Under the pieces are notes generated by a model, which worked only from the letters and a program-made list of their open reading frames with translations, ran no database searches and had not been told where the DNA came from. Shown in pieces: positions 10,229 through 18,780 of a DNA stretch of 21,304 nucleotides. The position numbers and the translations under genes were made by a program. Position 1 is the stretch's first letter. Every line of letters begins with the position of its first letter. This DNA is from Sphacelaria rigidula (taxonomy: Eukaryota > Phaeophyceae > Sphacelariales): positions 1 through 21,304 of the forward strand of contig CAXNAA020000439.1 in assembly GCA_964200075.2 (NCBI GenBank), given 5' to 3'.

Positions 10229-13200
10229 CTGACGTGTAGTATGTCGGAGGAGGTGCGTTTTGGAGAAAATGCCACAGGGAGAGAGGAAAGTAGGAGCAGG
10301 GTGGGGTTATTCTGGTAGGCTACGTGCTACATGCTATACGAAATAGTGAATTGTGGAGAACAAATGCTTTCGTATTTTTTCCCAGGTCTTTAGCACTCTT
10401 GCGTGGCGGATTGCTTGTTTCCCAATAAGGGGTGCGGAGGAGAGGGGGTGCGCACACAAGGCTACGAAACGTGGTAAAACTCCAGCTGGCACAAGGAGTG
10501 AGGGTTCAAAAAAGTAATTCAAGTGCTGGATAATTCAATGGCTCTCCGGCCTCATCGCCATGTAGGTGAGTATCACAGTGAATCGCGTCTGTCGATCTTG
10601 CCGACGACGTACAAACGTCGTTATGCAGCTGGTGCAAGTAAGATACACACGGAAAAAATAGGGAGCAGATAAGAAACAAGGAACAAGGAAACGACAACGC
10701 TTCCCCCCCCTTCTCACCGAGTTCCGTCCGGGTCACTTGTAATTGCGCCGCGAGGACCTCAAAGTCCGTCTTGCAAAGCGGCGATAACAGCGCTCGCCCA
10801 CTCCATCGTCCGCTGCTGCCTCTGCTGCCGCCGGCCAACCCGGTGTTATGCGGAAAGGATCCGTGAACGCTTAGCTCTGCCTCCATGTGGTAGTTGGCTA
10901 TTTTCGTGAGCAAAGCGTGTACCTTTTGTTCCAGTGCGGGCAAAGAAGGCGGAAAAGAAGAGAGGTGTTAGGAGAAAGAAAGAAACATTGTCGGCTTGGG
11001 TGCCGGCGGCAGGAAGCCGTTCCATGAAGATATCGCGGGGTGGAGTGGGTTGATAACAGCGTGCATAACCACCTTCTGTCTGAGTCCTTCGTGCAAAATT
11101 ACCCACCACCGTGTCACGTATACGTGATACTGTAAATATACGGGATCTACAAGTACCGAGACGTAAGACCAAGGAAAATGATGACGCGATATGATACGCT
11201 TCTATCCTGGACGCGCCAAAATGTTATTCTCTGCATAGCTTTCACCTGAGAGTGAGTGGCCGGAGGGATCGTTACAAGTTCCGCCACCTTTCGACAGCGG
11301 TAGTGCTTTGTAAGGAAGGGATGTTGCAGCAGCGCGCAAGCAGTTGGTCTATCTGCGGGCTCGCGCTGCAACATGAAGTCCACGAACTCGCACAGCTCTG
11401 GGGTAAAAGATTGGCGCGGGAGCGTCGGCACAGGGTCGTTGGCGATCGCCTGCATCATCTCGAACACTCCGCCATGAGTCGGGAGAGGGAACTTCCCGAG
11501 CGCAAGAGCAACAATCACCTGTTGCGTTTTGTGGTGTTTTTGGCGACAGTATTCGTCATGAACAACTTCGAAACATGAATGAGATACATTCTTCAGCGGT
11601 ATTTCTTGCAAATTGAGACCTGGCATATTGTTGACTTCTAAGCCACCAAAAAGCCATCGTCAACGATCCGTCCTCCAACGGCGGCGTTTCCGTGCCGCGT
11701 ACTACTTTTACGTGCAAACGTGCGCATACATCAGAATCCTCACCAGGCCAAGGCTCCAGATATCGCTTGGATACGAATAGTCTTTGTGAGTGATGCGCTC
11801 CGGACTCATATACGTAAGGGTGCCCGTGAACGTCTTAGCGAGGGAGCCTGTGCTGGTAAGTTCGCGCACAACGCCAAAGTCTGACAACTTCACGCGCCCA
11901 TGCTTGTCAAGGAGGATGTTGGACGGCTTGATGTCGCGGTGAATTTGATGCTTGGAGTGCATGTCCGCAAGTCCGCGGAGCACCGAGCGACCGACGGCTG
12001 CAAGCGCTCGCTCGGAAAGGGCCTCCCCGCGACTCACAAACTCTTGCAGAGTTCCGCCGTCCATGTACTCCATCACCATGCACACGCTCCCGGTCTCCGT
12101 TTCCGTGTACGCGTCGTGGAACGCAACGATGGGGAGGTGGCTTAAGGGTACCCCCATGCACCCGCCGCCACCGCCGCCACCGATACTGAAAGCACTCGCG
12201 TGTCTTCGGTGGCACTTGTAGTGGTCCTGCTGTTGACCGCCGGGAGTAGCGGCGGAAGCGGAGGCGGGGGTCGACGCGGTATAAGTGTTCCTAACGTCTG
12301 AGCCGAAGCCCCAAGTCGATTTTGGGCTGCTGCGCGTGTAACTGTAGCTGCTTCTGCCCGACGGGGGAGTGACCGTCGCTGTGGCCGGCGTAGATTGCGC
12401 CCCAGGAACAGGTGGAAGGGGTCCCCCCGACCACTCGGTGTTGCCGGCGAGCTTGCTGAGGAATTCTTCGTCTTCGACGCTGCTCCACGAGCTCGGCGTG
12501 GGACTGTTCGCTTCTTTCTCGTGAAAGTTCCAGCTCTCCACGCTGTCATGATCCCGTCCATCACCGGCACCCGTTGAGGAGTAGTCCTCATCGCCTCGCC
12601 TCCCCGCCTTCGTCCCAGCCCCACCGCCGAAGAGGTCAATTTGAGCAGCAGGAACTAGCGGCACCTGTGCATAATGATTAAGCATTGCGAGCCAAAAGTA
12701 CCCGGATCGACAATCAATTTAGGTGTGCAGCATTCTCCCAACATTAGTCGTTTGCATGAATTTACGAGAAACGTAGTTCGCGGCCGCTTTCTCGTCAGAA
12801 TGTTTTTCTGCGCTTATTCAGCGTATATCATTTTTCTCGCACGAATTTCCCCCCCGGTGGATGAAGCTCTCCCATAAGCTCAACCCTGACCCTACAACAT
12901 CCGATTGCCCCTGCCCACCCGCTTCTACACCCAGCCCGCGGACATCTACCGCACCACCTGATACTCACCCGAGCCATGGAATTCAACGTCTTGAGCTCTC
13001 GTATGAGTTGGTTTCGCTTTTCATCGTCGTGCACCTGCATGATCTTGACCGCTACCAGGCGCATGGACGGCACATGTAAGGCCTTGTGCACGGTACCGCC
13101 CCCGCCCCTCCCTAGCTCCTCCAACAAAATAGTTGTCTCGTTCATGCGGCGAGCCACCGTTGTGGTCGACGGGGGCGGAAGGTCTCCCCCGCCCGCATTT

Positions 13201-15204
13201 TCGCCGGCGTTGCTGCCGCCGCCCCACCCGCCCCTGCCTCCACCACCGTGGTCCTCGGTGGCGCCGGCGTCGGCGGCACCGGGAGCCAAGCGACCGCCGA
13301 TGCCAAAGCTGCTCTCGACGCTGCAGGGCGGCTGCTGTTCCGACTCGAAGGCTGTCGCAAGCGATCGAGGCCGCGTGCTGCCGCTGCAGCGGCCTCTTTC
13401 CACGAAAGATGTCTTGCAAGTCCGGTGTCTGCCGCCGCTGCCGCAGGAGGGACCTGCTGCAGTTCAGAATTCGTGCGGTATGACGCATTGGGTACCGTGG
13501 AACATGCAGTGAAGATTGAGATGGTGGTGGTGGAGCTCCGGGGTTTATCAAGACGAGCTGAGCATCTATATCATACGAAAGTGCCACTAGAAAGGTGGGA
13601 GGCCAGGGTTCGGTGATTTTGCAAGGAGTGCAGGGCGGGACATGTTCCCCTCGGAGCGCACAATTCACGGTTTACTGGCGGTTTCAGTCTGCAAAAAAAA
13701 GGATTCAGCAGGACAGATACAACACGAAGACAGCATTTTTCTTACCTGAAAAGTGGGTCGGGGTTGGCGCCGATCTCATGCCGTTCTGATCGAGGACAAA
13801 GCCGTCAATCTCCAGCGTTCCGCTCTCACTGAACTGGTACGATTGCTCCAGCGATGGGGGCACCGGAATACTCAGCTCGAGCGAGATTCCCATGATATCA
13901 CTAGCACCGCCACCGCTCCCGTCTCGACCACTGACATCGCTAGCGCAGTGCACTTCGCCGTTGGCGTGACCCTTATCCCGCGACGGGCCCATCTTACGTC
14001 GTGATACAGCCATGGACGGCGCACCAGCCTCCTGACTTGCCCACCCCACCTTACCCGGTTGATCCACCAGTCCAGATGCATAGATATTGTCCGCTGGCCC
14101 GTTGGTTGTATCCGCCGCCACCAGAGATTTATGACAACTGGCAGTGTGGATGCCCTGGAGATTTTTCATGCGTCTCAATCCCAATGAGCGTCCGCCACTG
14201 CGGTCTCCTTGATGGCCCGTTTCTGACGCGGCCATATCCGTACCGAACTTGCTGGCATTATTACCTGGGTAAGAAGCAGCTCTTTCCAGCTTGCCCGGCG
14301 GCGCTCTGGGCCTGTACTCTGCTCTCAAATGATCAGCAGAGGCTGCTGGGGCGAAGGTGGAATCCATCACCTTTAGTAATCCCGGTACACGGGGGAGCTC
14401 TCGCCCACTACCATCACCATCATCACAACCACAAACACCAACAAAACCACCACCGCTCCCGCTCCCGCTCCCGCTCTTGTGGGTACCACTGTTGAACTGT
14501 GGAGACAATATGTCACTCGAAAACTCGCCGGACGTTAACACAATTTCGGAATCCTCCGAAATCCTTTTGTCCCAAAAGTCTTCTTCTTCTACTGTTGTCG
14601 GTGAAGCCGGTGGCTTGCCGCCGTCGTGCTGATGAGGTTGTGTTTGCTCGACTCCCCTCCCTACCCCTCCCTGCCCCCAGCCGCCGCCACTTAAGTTGCT
14701 TGTGCGCCTAACACCGAGTAGGCCTTTCTTGTTGTGTGCCATGGTTTGCGCCGAAGAGAGCGTTCCGACCTCTGTGCGCTTGTGATGTTGGGGCTGACGG
14801 TAATGAAGATGATCGTGAGGCGGCTCCGCCCTGGACGGTGCTGATGTCGGCGAGCCCTCAACATCGCCATTGGTAGTATCACTGACACGGAAAGTTGACG
14901 CCGGCGCTATCGCGCCGGACAGTTTCGCCAATAAGTCGCTTCCTTCCGTCTCTTGTACTGCGCACGATTTTGTCGGCACTGTCGATGTCGGTGCTACTAC
15001 GGCTCGCTCGGAAGTCATCGACCGAGACACCACCGCTGTCGTTGGCCGTCCCCCCGGATTCATGATCGTTGTGGTAGCCGCCCGGTTCGGCGTGGATGGC
15101 GTGGATGGTGATATCAGCGGTGACCACACGGCACCGTTGGATATAGTGGACTTTGGCTGCTGTTGGTACTGCTTCAGTCCAGCGGTCGGGTGTTGAGGTG
15201 ACAT
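9492..15204 (-). CDS. MAP kinase kinase (STE7/MEK family), six exons with large disordered extensions
   Basis: The exons I assemble on the minus strand are 15204-13746, 13456-12969, 12664-11744, 11518-11246, 10922-10718 and 10228-9492 (introns of 289, 304, 225, 323 and 489 nt). They total 4083 nt, or 1360 residues plus a stop, and every junction keeps the frame. The product is a dual-specificity kinase that would phosphorylate a MAP kinase. Visible motifs are the glycine loop LGRGGGGTV (G602, G604, G607), VAVK (K624), helix C E640, HRDIKPSN (D893, K895, N898), DFG (911-913), YMSPERI (934-940), DIWSLGL, and R1013 in PADRP. The activation loop TGSLAKT (T921, T927) has the T-x5-T spacing of plant MKKs rather than the S-x3-S/T of animal MEKs. 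The N-terminal ~480 residues and the C-terminal tail are Ser/Gly/Pro-rich and look disordered. At 1360 residues the protein is several times the usual 350-500 of the family. All catalytic residues are present, so it should be active. The 3' exon choice is the least certain part. Confidence 0.9.
10718..10922 (-). CDS. MAPKK exon 5: C-terminal helical segment
   Basis: This exon encodes residues 1048-1115 plus one base. The acceptor AAAAG/GTACAC follows a long pyrimidine tract and a CTAAC branch-point-like sequence near 10965. Two helical stretches, VHALLTKIANYHMEAE and DFEVLAAQLQVTRTEL, flank a Gly/Ser-rich loop. The donor is CTCG/GTGAGA (intron from 10717), phase 1. I do not recognise a named domain. 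The helices could be a docking or dimerisation element (inference). Confidence 0.75.
11246..11518 (-). CDS. MAPKK exon 4: kinase C-lobe subdomains IX-XI
   Basis: This exon encodes residues 957-1047. The acceptor ACGCAACAG gives phase 0, so SLGL joins VIVALALGKFPLP, the expected MKK continuation. THGGVFEMMQAI, TPELCEFVDFML and REPADRPTACALLQHPF follow; this is the end of the protein kinase fold. The last residues (LVTIPPATHSQ) lie beyond the domain. The donor CAG/GTGAAAG at 11245 is weaker than the other donors but keeps phase 0. Confidence 0.87.
11744..12664 (-). CDS. MAPKK exon 3: 170-residue insert, then catalytic and activation loops
   Basis: This exon encodes residues 650-956. The acceptor is TTATGCACAG at 12667-12665, phase 0. 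Residues ~655-822 are a low-complexity acidic/Ser/Gly insert ending in a run of seven glycines. It falls between helix C and strand beta-4, where other MKKs have only a few residues. The canonical core resumes at LPIVAFHDAY and runs through CMVMEYMDGG (hinge), HRDIKPSNILL, SDFGVVREL, TFTGTLTYMSPERI and SDIWSLGL. The donor is CTG/GTGAGG at 11743, phase 0. The insert frame is open and its composition resembles the other exons, so I take it as translated. I found no intron that removes it with a strong donor and a matching phase. Confidence 0.88.
12969..13456 (-). CDS. MAPKK exon 2: Gly-rich linker and kinase N-lobe to helix C
   Basis: This exon encodes residues 487-649. The frame is open upstream to a TGA at 13466-13464, so the exon must begin just after it. 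Phase 1 from exon 1 fits two tandem acceptors three bases apart (CAGCAG), giving a start at 13456 or 13453 and a one-residue difference. The first ~100 residues are a Gly/Ser/Pro linker (GGGGRGGWGGG and similar). The N-lobe then starts near residue 595 with LLEELGRGGGGTV, VAVKIM (K624) and LIRELKTL (E640). The donor is CGG/GTGAGT (intron from 12968), phase 0. Confidence 0.85.
13746..15204 (-). CDS. MAPKK exon 1: disordered N-terminus ending in the pre-kinase motif
   Basis: This exon encodes residues 1-486 plus one base. ATG at 15204 is the first in-frame Met; the frame stays open upstream to a TGA at 15273-15271 without another ATG. The exon ends at CAG/GTAAG, with the intron starting at 13745, phase 1. 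The sequence is Ser, Gly, Pro, Thr and His rich, with a GS run (residues 244-253) encoded by a GGGAGC hexamer repeat. Two similar basic-hydrophobic motifs, LGVRRTSNL (163-171) and LGLRRMKNL (341-349), could be MAPK docking or phosphorylation sites (inference). Residues 461-477 (SGTLEIDGFVLDQNGMR) match the G-x-L-x-I...G-[IM]-R motif that normally precedes the MKK catalytic domain, which ties this exon to the kinase. Confidence 0.85.
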
Positions 15205-15273
15205 CTCTTCGTTGTATTCCTGTTTTTTTATTATTATTGTTGTGGTTGGTTGTTCGCTTGCACATACTGTTCA

Positions 15274-16071
15274 TTGTTCGTTCGACCGAGAACGCTAACA
15301 AGCACGAGGTTTGACCATCATGAACGGATCGAGTTCATCGTATACTCCGGAGCACCAACTGCGGTACGCCAAAGGGCTGAAGTAGAAAGAACCACTCAAT
15401 TGTGCATTCTATTTCGGCAGATGTTTGCCGTACTTGCCCACTTGATCTTTGGCAGACAGTACGTGTGAATGTGTTCACAGAAGCCTTCGCGTAAGACGTA
15501 AGAGCCAGAATCTGTCTATTACGACATGAGTGGTTCTGCTGTATGCAAAAAACATTTCTAGGTAGGGGTGCTGGATTTGGGGCTTTTTTGTCGATAACGG
15601 TGACACAGTGGTATACGAAATCCAAGTCGCACAGAACGTGAGACGACCCTCTCGCAGGCAAACACTACAAACTATGAGATTTGACATCGTTTTAGAAACA
15701 CAAGGTGAATATACCCCAAGCAAGATTTGGCCAAAGAAGTGCACCCGAACCGAAGAATCACTCATATCCATATCCTCGGTGGAGAGTTTGAGTTTGTTAT
15801 GTGAACCTTCCGACAACGGGTCGAAAGAAACAAATGAATCTCTCCGCCAGATTTCAGAATGAGAGGTCCAATGGATCAATCGACAGAACGGCGTACAGTA
15901 TATGGCGAGACTAGAGGGCAACACCCTCCCGGTCTGTATACCTCGAGAATGCACGTGCGCAATTGACCGGGAGGGTGCAGCACCAAACAGGCAATACTGA
16001 GGCCGCTGGCACATTAAAGTTCAACTGAAATAATGGCCGATCTGCTTCCACCCCTCCCTCACCACACTCAC
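15274..16071. other. Between the SAM exon and the MAPKK start: unresolved
   Basis: This stretch must hold either the last SAM-gene exon(s) and the MAPKK promoter, or an intron joining them. A 180-codon minus frame (15475-16014) includes a protein-like stretch near 15710-15860 (DPLSEGSHNKLKLSTEDMDM) with no clear splice sites. I could not settle its role. Confidence 0.4.
15922..15977. repeat. 13-bp inverted repeat (hairpin)
   Basis: CACCCTCCCGGTC (15922-15934) and GACCGGGAGGGTG (15965-15977), with a 30-nt loop containing GCACGTGC. Confidence 0.85.
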
Positions 16072-16308
16072 CACAGTACTAGCGACCGACTGATCGACAG
16101 GTCGTCGAGTTGTCCCCGAGCGACCACAGGAAGAAGGGAGAGGCGAGCATGGATTTTCTGCCCGATCTTCCCGTAGATACGACGGCCCTCCTGCGGGAAA
16201 GTCAGGCCTTGGCGATAGCACGGTGTCGAGTATGCGAAGCGCTTTTGCGGCACGTCTTGCATGCCCTAGTTTCATGTTAGCCCGGTGTAGGTCTTCTTCC
16301 GTGGCGTC
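16072..16308 (-). CDS. SAM gene exon with the second half of the SAM domain
   Basis: The acceptor is TTACCTCCACATCAG at 16311-16309 and the donor is ACTGTG/GTGAGT with the intron from 16071. The exon is 237 nt, 79 codons, phase 0 at both ends. It starts DATEEDLHRANMKLGHARRA, which continues the SAM fold interrupted at 18085, and then runs into a Pro/Ser/Arg-rich linker. Possible next acceptors are at 15997 (75-nt intron) and after CATTCTCGAG near 15951, the latter giving a 21-residue C-terminus. The kinase exon near 15219 is a third option. Confidence 0.72.
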
Positions 16309-18776
16309 CTGATGTGGAGGTAATGACCGGTCCAGACCGAATAAGTGGAGGGTTGAAGAAAAATATGAGAACGACAAAACCACTCAAGCGCGTTACTCAT
16401 CAATCAGTGCGTATACACGTGATGGTGTGTGTGAAACAAGAACCCCTGCACACAGCAGCATCAATTATTCAACGCACGTACGTGTACACCTAGAATAAGC
16501 GTAGAAGTTTGCATATACTTTTCACCACCCTGTCGGGAAAGTTAACGTACATGGACTTGTACTTGACAACGAAAGAGCTCAATGCTCCCTGTATCATGAG
16601 TTACCATGTCAAAAGAGCTAACATGATATATATTGGCGTCCCGTCGTCACGAAAACAAATCGGAGTTCCTAACGGCGTTACTGATATACAAATATATACA
16701 AAAAAACAAATTTGAGTTCCTAACGGTATCAAGTCAGCGCGGCCAAAACATACATATGTATCTTACTCAGCGGAAAATCCAAGATCGCTCCACGTGATCA
16801 CACGTTGTGCGGCATGCTTTTGTATCATGTACACGACGCCGTCTTGGTTAGGTTGATCGAACGATGAAGGGGTTGCGGACTATCTAGAGCGAGGTGGACG
16901 GCGAGTTACGAATAGATTTGACTCGATTTCGGATCCTTTTCGCCATGGCTTGTTGGGTAAAAGTATATATGTGTGTTCCTGAAGCAGTTGCGGTGCGTGG
17001 CTACCGCGACATTCTACTCACATACGCTTCGAAAATATTTCAAGTACAAGAAAGTTACAAGTCCCATGATTTTCAATTGCACTCGATGCCAAGTGAAAAT
17101 CGCTGCAGCCTTCCATGGATGGACAGAATAGTGGAATGTACATGCCGCCGTACGCGCAAATATCGGTAGGTGGAGTATACACACACCAAATACTAATCGC
17201 TCGTCGCCCAGTAGACGTCGTTGCTGTTGCGGTGGCGTGGTCTCTGTCTTGACTGAAAATGTCAAACACGAAAATATGAAGGGGGAATAAAGTATACTAC
17301 TACTTTGACATCCAAGGTGCGTGGATCTAGTAATTATCTGTCGCAATAGAAAGTAGCACATGTTTCATTCCACCAGGATTTCTACATCACCAAGAGAGTG
17401 GTCAAGATCTGTGAAGGTAGTCAAAACTGAAACACCCGCCACCCTACCGGTGCTACCGTCTGTCTGCGTTTTCCACCCAAAAAAGACTGTGACGTACAGT
17501 AAAACTCAGATGCCTCTTAACTCCACCCCCCCCTCTCGCTCTCGCTCTCCCCTTGCCCCTCGCCCCTTGTCCCCTTTCTTTCTTCCTGTCTCTTCTCCCC
17601 TCAACACGGTAGTGTCAAGGCAACGCACACACCCAGTGGGTATAATTGAACATCGTGGTGACTGCTGCCGTATTCTCGGCGACACATTAATATGGGTACT
17701 TGGCATACCTCCCAGTGGCAAAAAACATATCACAGACGGGGCATACATTATTGCTATTTAGCTCCAAGACCCTACAACATACCCGGCAACACATTACTTG
17801 ACATACGTCGTCGTGGCAAAAAAGATGTCACAGACGGGGCATACATTATTACTGTTTAGCTCCAAGACCCTACAACACGGCGTGGAGAGAAAATACAGAA
17901 CTCTGAAAAAACGACGTCGCCTGTTGAACCAGGGAAGCAAAACGAAACAATGACCCGCCCGGAAGTCCACGTATTATTGAAGTTTGAAGTTTGTCGTGAC
18001 TAGACGGAGGCAACTCTTTAAAACGCAGATTACCATTTGCGCGTAAGCATGGCGATGTGCCTATATCACATGCATACTTCGTACCTCTTGCAGTGACTGT
18101 ATGTCGTCGAATCCCAGCGCAAGAAGTGCATCAACGTAGACTTTGGCTTGTTCTCGAGGGATCCGCAGGGACACAAGCCAGGACAGCATGGATTGTTGAT
18201 GTTCATCTTGTTCCGTGTGCATAATCCCAATCTCGGTTGTCGTGCCACCGCTGGCGGTATACCTGTGACGAGGAGGGGAGGGGGGACTACGAAAAGAACA
18301 CTGTACCGCTGTTGTTGTTGCCGCTGCAGCTGTTGTTGCTGTTGTTGTCGCTGCTGCTTCTACTTCCGTCCTATCTGAACCTCTCTGACTGGTGGGTCTT
18401 TTAAGACAGTCATGAAAAGAGGCTGCTGCGGGCGATTATTATTGATATCTCCCTATCAATCTTGATCCCTAGCCCTCCGAAATCACGGCGTTCGGTATCT
18501 GCTGCTGGAGATTGTCCATGTAGCTGTAGCCTTGATCTGTTATGTTGTGTGCAGCAATACTGTTGCTTCAGGTATCTGTGGGTCGTAGCTCATTCGATGA
18601 ACAACAGCTGGTGAGGGTGTCTCGTGTGACGTAATGTTGGGTTGGTGAGTACGCATTCTCTAATTGGGACAAAAACAGGCAGATGCTCAGGAGAATGGCG
18701 CGAGCGTGACAGGGGTAGCTCCTAGGTAACTTACAGGTTGAAGTTTCATCTCAAAACCATAAGTTAATATATACAT
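16072..18776 (-). CDS. SAM-domain protein, 3' part not resolved
   Basis: The minus-strand exons proposed are 18776-18735, 18659-18561, 18384-18085 and 16308-16072, all phase 0, giving 226 residues before the unresolved 3' end. The SAM domain (about residues 113-180) is split across the last two: SMLSWLVSLRIPREQAKVYV, then ALLALGFDDIQSLQE, then after the intron DATEEDLHRANMKLGHARRA and AKALRIL. This is the usual SAM pattern of five helices with a GFDD turn and a final EDL...KLGHRRK-like helix. SAM domains mediate protein-protein binding and polymerisation, often in kinase signalling. After the domain come Pro/Ser/Arg-rich residues. The exon at 16072 ends in a GTGAGT donor and no clear continuation was found. 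The gene lies 870 bp upstream of the MAPKK on the same strand. The core exons are well supported; the two 5' exons are tentative. Confidence 0.68.
16655..16730 (+). repeat. Short tandem duplication, period 51 bp
   Basis: AAACAAATCGGAGTTCCTAA (CGG) near 16653 recurs as AAACAAATTTGAGTTCCTAA (CGG) near 16704. Confidence 0.8.
17685..17880 (+). repeat. 98-bp tandem duplication
   Basis: GACGGGGCATACATTATT and TAGCTCCAAGACCCTACAAC recur exactly 98 bp apart (17735 and 17833). The units differ at several positions in their first halves. Confidence 0.9.
18085..18384 (-). CDS. SAM gene exon with the first half of the SAM domain
   Basis: The 3' end is firm: CAAGAG/GTACGA, intron from 18084, phase 0. 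The 5' end is ambiguous. An acceptor at 18387-18385 (phase 0) fits the upstream exons. An acceptor after a strong CCCCTCCTCGTCACAG tract would start the exon at 18262 in phase 2. ATG at 18222-18220 could also serve as an internal start just before the domain. If the longer form is used, imperfect CAG/CAA repeats at 18305-18360 encode an Ala/Thr-rich run. Confidence 0.7.
18561..18659 (-). CDS. Candidate upstream exon of the SAM gene
   Basis: A pyrimidine-rich acceptor (CTGTTTTTGTCCCAATTAG) precedes an open frame reading MRTHQPNITSHETPSPAVV and MSYDPQIPEAT. The frame closes at TAA 18542-18540, so a donor must precede it; GTATTG at 18560 is the best but is weak. Two other frames immediately downstream (18450-18540) also look protein-like, so the exact splicing here, or a sequence error, is open. 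Confidence 0.35.
18735..18776 (-). CDS. Candidate first coding exon of the SAM gene
   Basis: ATG at 18776-18774 is preceded by an in-frame TGA. The short frame ends MKLQP at a textbook GTAAGT donor (18734-18729) in phase 0, and the next good acceptor is 75 nt further on. The start could instead be ATG at 18749. Another ATG at 18838 opens a 24-codon frame (MGPQLAANSTDGPRIEDVHD and so on) in a different phase, which may be a uORF or a true alternative exon. Confidence 0.35.
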
Positions 18777-18780
18777 TCAT

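Larger units (their letters stand above)
16309..18084 (-). other. Large intron (1776 nt) splitting the SAM domain
   Basis: Donor GTACGA at 18084, acceptor CAG at 16311-16309. The intron is AT-rich. It holds a 98-bp tandem duplication (17685-17880), a CT-rich tract at 17520-17600, a 51-bp-period duplication at 16655-16730, and stop-rich frames. An acceptor-like TTGACATTTTCAG near 17253 is followed by about 22 open codons on the minus strand. Because the SAM halves join cleanly without it, I do not call an exon there. Confidence 0.6.

Noticed and set aside
12976-13616. Long + strand frames opposite MAPKK exon 2
   Set aside because: Antisense shadows of a GC-rich coding exon with clear kinase motifs on the minus strand.
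16025-16071. 47-nt intron after the SAM exon leading to a 38-codon terminal exon
   Set aside because: Too short for a normal spliceosomal intron here, where the other introns are 75 nt or longer.
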